Made by a program: the position numbers and the translations under genes. The notes beneath the pieces were generated by a model. It had not been told where the DNA came from. It made no database searches and saw only the letters and a list, made by a program, of their open reading frames with translations. Shown here piece after piece: positions 52,847 to 60,823 of a stretch of 64,000 bases of DNA. How positions within the stretch are numbered: the stretch's first letter is position 1; every line of letters begins with the position of its first letter. Source of the stretch: CAJXVY01 sp965660355 (GTDB taxonomy: Bacteria > Actinomycetota > Actinomycetes > Actinomycetales > Microbacteriaceae); NCBI GenBank assembly GCA_965660355.1, contig CBFHZN010000004.1, positions 1-64,000 of the forward strand, given 5' to 3'.

Positions 52847-53023
52847 ATGCTTGAACTACTCGCTGAGGGTGCCTACGTTGAGTATCGGGAATTGCCAATC
52901 CCCACCTTTGCCTATGGAATCATAACCTTGGGCATTTTTGCGGCTTTGGGGATTGTCACAATGAGTTTTATGAACGTCTCCAATAAGCACACCAAGGTCG
53001 ACCCATCTGAGACCAGTCATTAG
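52847..53023 (+). CDS. Small membrane protein, 58 residues, between proA and nadD
   Basis: ATG 52847 is preceded by AAGAGGAG at good spacing. The 58 residues have a short acidic N-terminus, one membrane span (about 22-41, FAYGIITLGIFAALGIVTMS) and a hydrophilic C-terminus ending in H. Stop TAG at 53021, and the same TAGGAG forms the ribosome binding site for nadD. Similar short proteins seem to sit here in related actinobacteria; function unknown. Confidence 0.75.
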   Translation: MLELLAEGAYVEYRELPIPTFAYGIITLGIFAALGIVTMSFMNVSNKHTKVDPSETSH

Positions 53024-53029
53024 GAGCTA

Positions 53030-53614
53030 ATGCCAGGCAAGCGAAGAATTGGGGTCATGGGTGGAACCTTTGACCCTATTCACAATGGCCACCTGGTAGC
53101 GGCCAGTGAGGTTGCATCCGCTATGCAACTGGATGAGGTTTTGTTTGTTCCAACTGGTAAACCTTGGCAAAAACAAGAAGTCTCACCAGCGGAACATCGT
53201 TATTTGATGAGTGTGGTTGCAACAGCTTCAAACCCTCAATTCAAGGTTTCCAGGGTGGATATTGACCGACCTGGATACACCTACACAGTTGACACTTTGA
53301 ATGATTTGAACACGCAATTTCCTGATGCAGATCTATTTTTTATCTCTGGTGCTGATGCAATTGCACAAATTATCGCATGGAAAGACATTGAGACAGTTTG
53401 GGACCTTGCGCACTTCGTGGCCGTTAGCCGGCCAGGACACAAACTGAAGCTCCCTAAGGCTCCAAAAGGAGCAATTAGTGAGCTGGAAGTTCCAGCGCTC
53501 TCGATTAGCTCCACAGACATTCGTCAACGAGTGGCGGATGGTCAACCTATTTGGTATTTGGTGCCAGACGGTGTTGTTCAGTACATTAGCAAACATCATC
53601 TTTACGGGAGTTAA
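53030..53614 (+). CDS. nadD: Nicotinate-nucleotide adenylyltransferase
   Basis: 194-residue NAD biosynthesis enzyme. The nucleotide-binding GGTFDPIHNGHL motif (11-22) and the ISSTDIRQR motif near residue 160 are complete. ATG shares the sequence TAGGAGCTAATG with the upstream small gene. The next gene follows without a gap. Confidence 0.96.
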   Translation: MPGKRRIGVMGGTFDPIHNGHLVAASEVASAMQLDEVLFVPTGKPWQKQEVSPAEHRYLMSVVATASNPQFKVSRVDIDRPGYTYTVDTLNDLNTQFPDADLFFISGADAIAQIIAWKDIETVWDLAHFVAVSRPGHKLKLPKAPKGAISELEVPALSISSTDIRQRVADGQPIWYLVPDGVVQYISKHHLYGS

Positions 53615-54391
53615 GTGGAATATCGAAGTAGAAGGGAACGCCGAGAAGCTGAAAAAGCGGGCTCGGTGTCGACTGCTGACTCTCTTTCTGAAGCCCCGCA
53701 GACTGAATCGGATGCTGACCAATCAGAAAACGCAACGCATTCTTCAGGGGCTCAAGAAACAAAGTTTCCATCTCGAAGAGAGCTGAGGGTGAGGGAGCGG
53801 CAGCGCTCTGCTGAGGATGCCGAGACCGTTGAAAATCAACATCCGATTTCAAAAACAGAACAGCCAGCAACACCTGCACAGAACAAACCCGCTGAGCGCA
53901 ATCAGAATTTAGAAAATAAAGATAATGGGCCAGAGCCAACTGGGTCGGCAACAGCTGAGACCGTTGGTTCAGATTCAACTCCAAGCCAGCTAACTGGAAG
54001 AAACTATATTTACCAAGACTCAAGCAACACCTTCACAATGGACAACATCCCTGATTCTTTAGAGGGGACTGACGGCGATTTGGTTGTGACTAACTCCGAG
54101 TCCATAGAAATAGTGACTGGGAACCAACCCTCCCTTTCCTCGGTCATGGATGATTTGAAGTTTGACTCTGAGGATCAAAAAGACACCGTGGCTGGAAAAA
54201 TATCGCTTGTTGATCCGGTTAGCGCCAAACTCGTGGCGGATGCCAGAGAACCGGAGATTGTCGTGCCGGGCAAAATTGTGGTCCGAAATAGAGTGCTATC
54301 AACGACTTTTGCCATTCTTGGCGGAGTTATGTTCGTGCTGGCAGGAATTGGTTTGTGGTGGGCCTTGAGTGAGATGGGTCCATTCAGCTAA
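53615..54391 (+). CDS. Disordered protein with C-terminal membrane anchor
   Basis: 258 residues. The first 200 are low-complexity, rich in Glu, Ser, Thr, Gln and Pro with basic patches (RSRRERREAEKAG, SRRELRVRERQ), and probably unfolded in the cytoplasm. One membrane span lies at the end (about 230-250, TFAILGGVMFVLAGIGLWWAL). GTG start directly after the nadD stop, and the TAA overlaps the rsfS ATG. Not recognised as a known family; proteins of this build occur here in other actinobacteria. Confidence 0.7.
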   Translation: MEYRSRRERREAEKAGSVSTADSLSEAPQTESDADQSENATHSSGAQETKFPSRRELRVRERQRSAEDAETVENQHPISKTEQPATPAQNKPAERNQNLENKDNGPEPTGSATAETVGSDSTPSQLTGRNYIYQDSSNTFTMDNIPDSLEGTDGDLVVTNSESIEIVTGNQPSLSSVMDDLKFDSEDQKDTVAGKISLVDPVSAKLVADAREPEIVVPGKIVVRNRVLSTTFAILGGVMFVLAGIGLWWALSEMGPFS

Positions 54392-54744
54392 TGCCAGCAA
54401 CCCCAGAATCAATTTCCCTTGCCAGATTGGCAGCCAAGGCCGCAGAAGAGAAGCTTGCAGAGAATCCGGTCGCCCTCGATGTGAGTGACCCTTTTGGTCT
54501 GGCGGATATATTTCTTTTGGTCAGTGGCGGTAACGAGCGCCAAATTGTGGCAATTGCTGAAGAGGTTGAGAACCGAATGCGTCAGGCCGGTCATAAAGCG
54601 AGAGTTTTGGAGGGCAAACAATCTGGACGTTGGGTGCTGATGGACTTTGGAGATCTCGTGGTGCATGTAATGCACGAACAAGAAAGAGAGTTTTATGCTC
54701 TGGAGCGTTTATGGAAAGACTGCCCCATTGTTTCGGTCAGCTAA
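54391..54744 (+). CDS. rsfS: Ribosomal silencing factor
   Basis: 117-residue RsfS. It binds L14 and blocks joining of ribosomal subunits during starvation. DVSDPFGLADIFLLVSGGNERQI, EGKQSGRWVLMDFGDLVVHVM and the ending YALERLWKDCP are the family hallmarks. Start overlaps the previous TAA. Confidence 0.95.
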   Translation: MPATPESISLARLAAKAAEEKLAENPVALDVSDPFGLADIFLLVSGGNERQIVAIAEEVENRMRQAGHKARVLEGKQSGRWVLMDFGDLVVHVMHEQEREFYALERLWKDCPIVSVS

Positions 54745-54771
54745 GGTTTTGCATTAGACTTTGAAGGCTTT

Positions 54772-54847
54772 GGGCCTGTGGCGCAGCTGGTAGCGCACCT
54801 GCATGGCATGCAGGGGGTCAGGGGTTCGAGTCCCCTCAGGTCCACCA
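54772..54847 (+). tRNA. tRNA-Ala (anticodon GGC)
   Basis: Acceptor GGGCCTG/CAGGTCC with one G-T pair, anticodon stem CCTGC/GCAGG and loop ATGGCAT, T loop GTTCGAGTC, CCA encoded (54845-54847). A TAGACT box at 54755-54760 may be its promoter. Confidence 0.96.
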
Positions 54848-54901
54848 TTAACTTTTATTACACCCGAGGAATGCCCACCATTCACAACTGTTGTACTGCT
54901 T

Positions 54902-55843
54902 GTGAATTTAGACATTAAGCCCCATGGGCTTCACCATGTGACAGCAATTGCATCAGATCCTCAAAAAAACGTTGATTTTTACACAAAGACTTTGGGGCTA
55001 AGACTTGTAAAACAGACAGTAAACTTCGATGCCCCTCATGTTTGGCACCTCTACTACGGTGACGAAAAAGGCTCTCCTGCATCTATCCTGACCTTCTTTC
55101 CTTGGCCTGGCGTAGCTCCAGGCAAAGAGGGGGCAGGCCTCACAACCGCCACATCATTTTCAGTCCCTCTTGAATCGATTGGTTTTTGGGAGCAAAGGCT
55201 CAAAACACTCGGGGTAGAGAGTGAGCGCTCTCAAAATATAAATGGATTTGAATATCTCAAGCTTCGTGACCAAGACGGCATGAGTGTCGAATTAGTTGGA
55301 ACAGAAGGGGATGCTCGCTCTGGCTGGGATGGGGAGGCTTCCATTCCAGCCGAACACGCTATTCGAGGACTTCATTCAGTTACTCTTAGTCAGCAGCTTT
55401 TGGACCCTACGGCGATAATGCTCACTGACATGCTGGGCATGCAGGCAAATGCTGAAACATCAACTGGTGCCCAGTTCGCCATGGGTAATGGCGCAACAGG
55501 TACTTTGGTTGATGTGTTGCCAGGGGTTCGCGACAGAGGACTGCAGGCGGGAGGAACGGTTCATCACGTTGCTTTTAGAGCCCCAAATCTTTTGACAATG
55601 GAGACCTGGAGAGAGCAACTGGTTAGCCAGGGAGTTCCGGTGACGGAAATTATGGACAGGCAGTATTTCAAGAGTATTTATTTCCGTGAACCAGGCGGGG
55701 TGTTATTCGAGATTGCAACTGATGATCCTGGATTTGATATTGATGAACCGCTATTGGAATTGGGTAAAAAGCTGAAACTCCCTCCATGGCTTGAGCCCAA
55801 CAGAGAGCAAATCGCACACAACCTTCCAAGAATCGAGGCCTAA
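54902..55843 (+). CDS. VOC-family ring-cleavage dioxygenase/glyoxalase-like protein (MhqO type)
   Basis: 313 residues made of two vicinal-oxygen-chelate modules. Likely metal ligands are His in GLHHVTAI (residues 11-12), His in TVHHVAFR of the second module, and Glu in LFEIATDDPGF. Relatives include MhqO, LinE and PcpA, which open hydroquinone rings with Fe(II) and oxygen. The GTG at 54902 was preferred; the frame runs back into tRNA-Ala but that part is not protein-like. No ribosome binding site is seen. The downstream esterase forms the usual MhqO/MhqD pair. Confidence 0.8.
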   Translation: MNLDIKPHGLHHVTAIASDPQKNVDFYTKTLGLRLVKQTVNFDAPHVWHLYYGDEKGSPASILTFFPWPGVAPGKEGAGLTTATSFSVPLESIGFWEQRLKTLGVESERSQNINGFEYLKLRDQDGMSVELVGTEGDARSGWDGEASIPAEHAIRGLHSVTLSQQLLDPTAIMLTDMLGMQANAETSTGAQFAMGNGATGTLVDVLPGVRDRGLQAGGTVHHVAFRAPNLLTMETWREQLVSQGVPVTEIMDRQYFKSIYFREPGGVLFEIATDDPGFDIDEPLLELGKKLKLPPWLEPNREQIAHNLPRIEA

Positions 55844-56443
55844 TTGATTTCTAGAGCGCATGTTTGGATAAACAAAGACTCTGAAAACACTATGTTGCTA
55901 TTGCATGGCACAGGAGCGGATGAACATGACCTACTGCAATTAGGCGAAATGATAAGCCCTGAAAGTAATCTGCTTTCGCCAAGGGGGCTGGTAAATGAAA
56001 ATGGGATGAATCGTTTTTTTGAGAGAACACCCCAGGGTGAATTCGTCCAGGAATCAGTGATTCAAGCCGTAGCGGATTTGCAGGAGTTTTTAGATCAGGC
56101 GGCTGCTGAATATGGGTTTGATCAGAACAACTTATCCGCCTGCGGTTTTTCAAATGGAGCCAATACTGCCTTGGCTTTGTTAGTGACATCTCCGCAGCGA
56201 GTCCAAACAGTTATTGCTTTTGGCTCGACCAAACCTCTAAACGCTTCAGTGGTCAATGATCTATCCGGCAAACAAGTTTTTATAGCCAACGGTGAAAAAG
56301 ACCCTTACGCTCCGGTGTCGGTAACCGAGGCTTTTGTGGAAGAACTGAAGGCTGCAGGTGCTGAGGTTGAACTACTGACCCATCCCGGTGGTCATCAAAT
56401 TTATCCAGCACATATCCAGCAAATTCACAGAGATTTGACCTAA
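55844..56443 (+). CDS. Phospholipase/carboxylesterase-family hydrolase (MhqD type)
   Basis: 199-residue alpha/beta hydrolase. HGTG (21-24) forms the oxyanion region, S103 is in GFSNGAN, D153 in NGEKDPYAP and H184 in PGGHQ complete the triad. TTG start directly after the dioxygenase stop, with GAGG at seven bases. In Bacillus the related MhqD and MhqO respond to quinones; the same job here is inferred from pairing. Confidence 0.85.
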   Translation: MISRAHVWINKDSENTMLLLHGTGADEHDLLQLGEMISPESNLLSPRGLVNENGMNRFFERTPQGEFVQESVIQAVADLQEFLDQAAAEYGFDQNNLSACGFSNGANTALALLVTSPQRVQTVIAFGSTKPLNASVVNDLSGKQVFIANGEKDPYAPVSVTEAFVEELKAAGAEVELLTHPGGHQIYPAHIQQIHRDLT

Positions 56444-56475
56444 TATCCTCTAAGGAAAGTCTTCGAAGGAGAAAA

Positions 56476-57222
56476 GTGGCTATTTCACATAACCCCGTAT
56501 TCAATCAGTCAATGCGAAGCGGAGCCAAGGGGCTTCAGCAGGTTGAGGTTGACTCAAGGTTTGAAGAAATAACTTCAACCAAGCCAATGACCCTGGAGGG
56601 AACTGCATCCAAGGTGTTTGGAATGTTGCTTCTGGTGGTTTTAGGTGCTGCCGGAACCTGGGTTTTTAATCTTCAGGCTCTTGCATTTCCAGCCATGTTT
56701 GTTGGCTTGGGGCTGGGTCTCTGGGCAGCGTTTTCAAAAACCACGAGGCCTTGGCTTTATTACCTGTATGCAGTTGTGCAGGGTGTCTTCATTGGAGGAA
56801 TTTCCTCAATTTTTGAGGCGATGTATCCAGGAATCGTGCAAAGCGCGGTTTTAGGAACACTTACAACCGCAGGTGGAATGTTTGCCGCATACCGCTTTGG
56901 GTGGATCAAGGTAAACGAGCGCTTCACAAAAATCATGAGCTTTGCTCTTATTGGTTATTTCGGTTTTGCAATGATCAACCTCGGCTTTGCCCTTTTCGGC
57001 GGTGGTGGCATTTACACCTCACAGTTTGGTTGGATTGCAGCCCTTATCGGTGTCGGTCTAGCGGCATTTACGCTTAATTTAGACTTTGAAGCAATCAAGC
57101 AGGGTGTAAGCCAAGGTGCTCCTGAAGAATTTGAATGGAGAGCTGCATTTGGAATGACCGCAACTTTGGTCTGGCTCTACATCGAGATTCTCAGAATGCT
57201 TGCAATTTTCAACCAAGACTAA
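56476..57222 (+). CDS. Bax inhibitor-1/YccA-family membrane protein
   Basis: 248 residues. A soluble N-terminus of about 40 residues is followed by seven membrane spans of the BI-1/YccA type, with the conserved FGWIKVNERFTKIMSFALIGY segment and an Asp in LNLDFEAIKQG. The actinobacterial branch has no firm function; relatives conduct calcium or modulate FtsH. GTG start with GAAGGAG. Confidence 0.88.
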   Translation: MAISHNPVFNQSMRSGAKGLQQVEVDSRFEEITSTKPMTLEGTASKVFGMLLLVVLGAAGTWVFNLQALAFPAMFVGLGLGLWAAFSKTTRPWLYYLYAVVQGVFIGGISSIFEAMYPGIVQSAVLGTLTTAGGMFAAYRFGWIKVNERFTKIMSFALIGYFGFAMINLGFALFGGGGIYTSQFGWIAALIGVGLAAFTLNLDFEAIKQGVSQGAPEEFEWRAAFGMTATLVWLYIEILRMLAIFNQD

Positions 57223-57243
57223 TTTTTTAGGGCTCGGGGTGGG

Positions 57244-60200
57244 TTAGCCCGCAAGGCGCTCACCCCTTTCCCATTTAATCCACAGCTGATTTAGATCCCA
57301 AGCGTTTTCAGCCAATACAGAAACTCCATTTTTTCCAGTCCTTCTTAGTTTCCCGGAAATCAATAGCAGCCTGTTGTTGAACAAAAGATCCGAACATTTT
57401 GCTTGTGCCTCGTCGAAAAATGTGGCATCTGCACAACCTGTTCCATCATCCAAGCTGATAAACACAACTCGCTTTCCACTTCTCATTGGCGGGGTTTGGG
57501 TGGCAACTCGAATCCCCGCTATCAAAACCTCGGTGTTTCCCCTGAGGGTATTTAGCTCATCCGCTCTGGATACTCCCAAATCATCAAGCATGGGTAGGTA
57601 TTTATCAAGTAGGTGCCCTGAGATGTCCATTCCGGTAAGCCCCATTTCTAGTTCTAGCTGTTGATTGTGCGTGAAATCGGGGTTTCCTTCAGGGAGCTGT
57701 TCGGTGACACTGAAATCCAGTTCGTTTTGGGATGTATTTATGTTTGGAGCGGGCTTGGTTGTTATCTCTCTAATTTTTTGGATGATGTCTCCACGCGTGG
57801 CTTCCATGCTTGACAGTGAATCCAGTGCACCGATGGTTGCAAGTCGCATAATCGTTTTTCTCGAGGGACGGGCTTTGGTGTAGAAATCTGCGATGTCTCT
57901 AAACGGAGCGTTTTTAATAATTCTTTGTATCTCAGGTGTTGAAATGCCAGCAATCTCTATCAGCGACATTCTGACCCCTTTTGCGCCAGAGATTACTTCC
58001 ACGAAGTATTCATCTGTTGATTTATTAACATCAATTGGCCACAGCTCCACCCCAAGCCTTCTTGCCTCGGCCAGCAATAATCTTTTTGGATACATGCCTG
58101 GGTCGTGGGTGAGTATCCCAGAGATAAACTCAGCTGGGTAGTGAGTTTTCAACCAAGCGGATTGATAAGTCGGCAGAGCAAAAGCGGCACCGTGAGCTTT
58201 ACAAAAACCAAAACTTCCAAACCCTTCTAAAACCTGCCAAACCCGATTGACAACAGATAGTTGATAGCCTCTGGCAATCGAGCTTTGTTTGAAATAGGTC
58301 TCAATTTCCTGCTTCAGTGCGGGCTTTGCCATCTTTCTGCGCAACTCATCGGCTTTGGCCAGTGTGCAACCTGTCATCACCTTCATGATTCTCATTAGCT
58401 GCTCGTGAAAAACCACCACTCCGTAGCTTTCTTCCAATATCGGCTTTAAATCTGGATGGAAATAATCCGGTTGGATAAAACCATGCCTTCCATCCAGATA
58501 GGGGGAGATCATGTTTCCCTTCATGGGGCCTGGCCTGAATAAAGAAATTTGCAATGTCAGATCATTAAATTCAGTTGGCTGGTGCTTGCCGGTGAGCTCC
58601 CTTTGACCGGGGCTTTCAATTTGAAAAATGCCCAGGGTGTTGGTGGTTCTGATTAGCTGAAAAACATCTTTGTCATCAGTTGCCACCGAGTCCAAATCAA
58701 GGGTTTTATTTTCAACTCTTTCAATTTCTTTTACGGCATAGGCCATCGTGCTTTGCATCCGAACACCTAAAACATCAAGCTTTAGAAACCCAAGCGGATC
58801 CATGTCGTCTTTATCGAACTGACTCATCGGTAACCCCAACCCGCTGGGTTCAGTTGGGGTTAGGTCCAAAAGTCGGTTATCACCGAGTATTACCCCGCAG
58901 GGGTGCATGGAGATATGCCGGGGGAGTCGATCAAGTCTTTGAGTCAGATCCACCAGCAGATTCAGTTTTCGATTTTTGCCAACTTGGTTTGCAAGCTTTG
59001 CCAGTTCAGGTTTTACCTCAAGTGCCGCCCTAAAACTTCTGGCACTGAATCGCCAAGAGCTTTTGGCTATTTGATCAATCTGGTCCTCATCCAGACCTAG
59101 CGCCAAACCACTATCTCTAATTGCTCCTCTGCCCCTATAGGTGGATTGCATTGAAAGTAGCGTTACTCGATCTCCTCCGTAGCGTTTAAATATCGCCCGG
59201 TATATCTCATGTCTTTTTGATGATTCAACGTCGATATCTATATCCGGAAGGGTTGACCTCTCGGTGGATAGAAATCTTTCAAACAACAAACCCTGCTCGA
59301 TTGGGTCTATGTGACTTATGCCCAGTAGGTAATTCACCAAAGACCCCGCACCCGAACCCCTGGCTGCGATTCTTATTCGCATATCCCTGATCATCTGCGC
59401 AACATCTGCAACCGTTAGAAAAAATGTTGAAAAGCCAAGTTTGTTTATGGTGATTAGTTCTTTGGACAGCTGATGCTGAACTTCGGTGACCAGGCTGGGC
59501 TTGGCCCCCGGGTATCTGTAATCAATTGCTGAATGTGTTTTTTGCCAAAGAACTTCAAATGGGTTCCCTTCAATTCCCAGCAGTTGCTTTTCAGGAGTTT
59601 TTGGATTCCCCCAATCGCAGTCTTCAACAGGGTTGATTCGGCATCGATCGGTTAGTTGCTCGGTGGTGGATAAAAGTTTCTTAGCCACTTTTGTATTACC
59701 AGTGATCTCCAAAGCTAAAGAGGCCATGTCGTTTGGTGGCTTCAGCCAGGCTTGCGCATTTGGTTGGGGCAGGAAAATCCCTAAGGGCTCCAGATGTCTT
59801 GCTGAATCCAATACATCTGCCGTTAGCGCATCGTCTGGCTCGAGATATCTTGTTGCATTTGTCAAAACAGCAGGCAGCTTCTTGTAATCGGCAAGCGAAA
59901 TAAGAGCTCTTGCGTGATCGTTTGAGTAACTGGTTCCGGGCTCTGTGAGATGACTAAAGACTTCGATTGCCAAAGAACCGCGAGTGTTGAAATGCTCAAG
60001 CCACCCATCCAGCAAAACAGAAGCTTTTGATGGGTCAAAAAGTGCGGCTTTCCCAACATCGCTATCGGGGCCAATCAACACGGTGCAATTCGCAATTTCT
60101 TGCTGAGCAAGTTCGGCTAGCTCTTTTCTGTCTATTGAGGGTTTTTCATTTTTCTTTTTTTGGTGAGCTTTACTAATTATTCGAGAAAGCGAGCTCCATC

Positions 60201-60471
60201 CAGCTCCTCGATTATGGCCGTGGGCAAGTATCACGACCCTTCCCAGCGAGATTTGGTCGGTGACCTCAAGGTTTACACCAATAATTGGATCTATTTTGTT
60301 TTCAATGCAGGCTGCTATGTGCTTAGCGGCACCATAAAGACCATCTCTGTCAGTGATTGCCAAGGCGTCGAAACCAAACTGTTTAGCGAAGGCAACTGCT
60401 TGCTCGGGTCGGTTGACTCCATAGTGGGCAGAATAGGCGGAGGCAAAGTTGAGGTGGGTGAATCCAGTCAC
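57244..60471 (-). CDS. dnaE2: Second DNA polymerase III alpha subunit (DnaE2-like, error-prone)
   Basis: 1075-residue C-family polymerase. The catalytic acidic motif PDIDIDVESSKR is near residue 409, with ARGSGAGSLVNYLLGI before it and the OB domain (VLIAGIRVATQTPPMRSGKR) near the end. The PHP domain opens with THLNFASAYS where the family has HxH, so metal-binding residues are lost and the domain is probably inactive. The GTG at 60471 was chosen because it overlaps the upstream stop (TAGTG). Upstream DUF6504 and the LexA-type site identify it as the translesion polymerase rather than the replicative one. No imuA or imuB gene is in view. Confidence 0.88.
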   Translation of the reverse strand: MTGFTHLNFASAYSAHYGVNRPEQAVAFAKQFGFDALAITDRDGLYGAAKHIAACIENKIDPIIGVNLEVTDQISLGRVVILAHGHNRGAGWSSLSRIISKAHQKKKNEKPSIDRKELAELAQQEIANCTVLIGPDSDVGKAALFDPSKASVLLDGWLEHFNTRGSLAIEVFSHLTEPGTSYSNDHARALISLADYKKLPAVLTNATRYLEPDDALTADVLDSARHLEPLGIFLPQPNAQAWLKPPNDMASLALEITGNTKVAKKLLSTTEQLTDRCRINPVEDCDWGNPKTPEKQLLGIEGNPFEVLWQKTHSAIDYRYPGAKPSLVTEVQHQLSKELITINKLGFSTFFLTVADVAQMIRDMRIRIAARGSGAGSLVNYLLGISHIDPIEQGLLFERFLSTERSTLPDIDIDVESSKRHEIYRAIFKRYGGDRVTLLSMQSTYRGRGAIRDSGLALGLDEDQIDQIAKSSWRFSARSFRAALEVKPELAKLANQVGKNRKLNLLVDLTQRLDRLPRHISMHPCGVILGDNRLLDLTPTEPSGLGLPMSQFDKDDMDPLGFLKLDVLGVRMQSTMAYAVKEIERVENKTLDLDSVATDDKDVFQLIRTTNTLGIFQIESPGQRELTGKHQPTEFNDLTLQISLFRPGPMKGNMISPYLDGRHGFIQPDYFHPDLKPILEESYGVVVFHEQLMRIMKVMTGCTLAKADELRRKMAKPALKQEIETYFKQSSIARGYQLSVVNRVWQVLEGFGSFGFCKAHGAAFALPTYQSAWLKTHYPAEFISGILTHDPGMYPKRLLLAEARRLGVELWPIDVNKSTDEYFVEVISGAKGVRMSLIEIAGISTPEIQRIIKNAPFRDIADFYTKARPSRKTIMRLATIGALDSLSSMEATRGDIIQKIREITTKPAPNINTSQNELDFSVTEQLPEGNPDFTHNQQLELEMGLTGMDISGHLLDKYLPMLDDLGVSRADELNTLRGNTEVLIAGIRVATQTPPMRSGKRVVFISLDDGTGCADATFFDEAQAKCSDLLFNNRLLLISGKLRRTGKNGVSVLAENAWDLNQLWIKWERGERLAG

Positions 60472-60755
60472 TAGATAACTCGCACCAACTTCCATTCATC
60501 ACCGGGGTTACTGTGTATTAGTTCAAAGACCCCACTGTCAGCATCGCACTGGGCCCTCACTCTCCACATCTCAACTTCTATTGCTTCAGCGGAAAATCCT
60601 TTTGGGGCTTGGTCAACCTCCCTCCACCAACTTTTTCTTGCATACCAACGAACTGGAATGCCTGTTGCGAGGTAGTGAGATCCTCTCCAGTCAAAGCTGA
60701 CCGGCTGACCGTCATGGTTTGTCACAACGGCAATAAGCTCATCTACTTGAATCAA
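60471..60755 (-). CDS. DUF6504-like small protein
   Basis: 94 residues, soluble and rich in Trp (SWWREVDQAP, MWRVRA). The pattern of a start around WRG-x-Y and a WW segment is seen in short proteins encoded beside actinobacterial imuB/dnaE2. Function unknown, presumably in translesion synthesis. TTG start with AAGGGGA at seven bases. It lies directly behind the LexA-type palindrome and is translationally coupled to dnaE2. Confidence 0.72.
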   Translation of the reverse strand: MIQVDELIAVVTNHDGQPVSFDWRGSHYLATGIPVRWYARKSWWREVDQAPKGFSAEAIEVEMWRVRAQCDADSGVFELIHSNPGDEWKLVRVI

Positions 60756-60766
60756 CTAAGTTCCCC

Positions 60767-60790
60767 TTATTCGAACATTTGTTCGAATAA
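60767..60790. promoter_or_regulatory. LexA-binding SOS box
   Basis: TTATTCGAAC-ATTT-GTTCGAATAA is a perfect inverted repeat with ten-base arms. The core TCGAAC-N4-GTTCGA (60771-60786) is identical to the mycobacterial/actinobacterial SOS consensus. It lies 12 bases upstream of the DUF6504 start, so LexA would block transcription of DUF6504-dnaE2 until DNA damage. Confidence 0.88.
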
Positions 60791-60823
60791 AAGTCTAAGA
60801 GATTATTAGGACATTGTGAAGTG

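Noticed and set aside
54803..54901. N-terminal extension of the VOC dioxygenase through tRNA-Ala
   Set aside because: The extension would be read from the tRNA gene and does not look like protein; GTG 54902 gives the normal family start.
57223..57262. Terminator between the Bax-inhibitor gene and dnaE2
   Set aside because: GGGCT can pair with AGCCC, but the T-run precedes the stem on the plus strand and is an A-run after it on the minus strand, so it fits neither direction.
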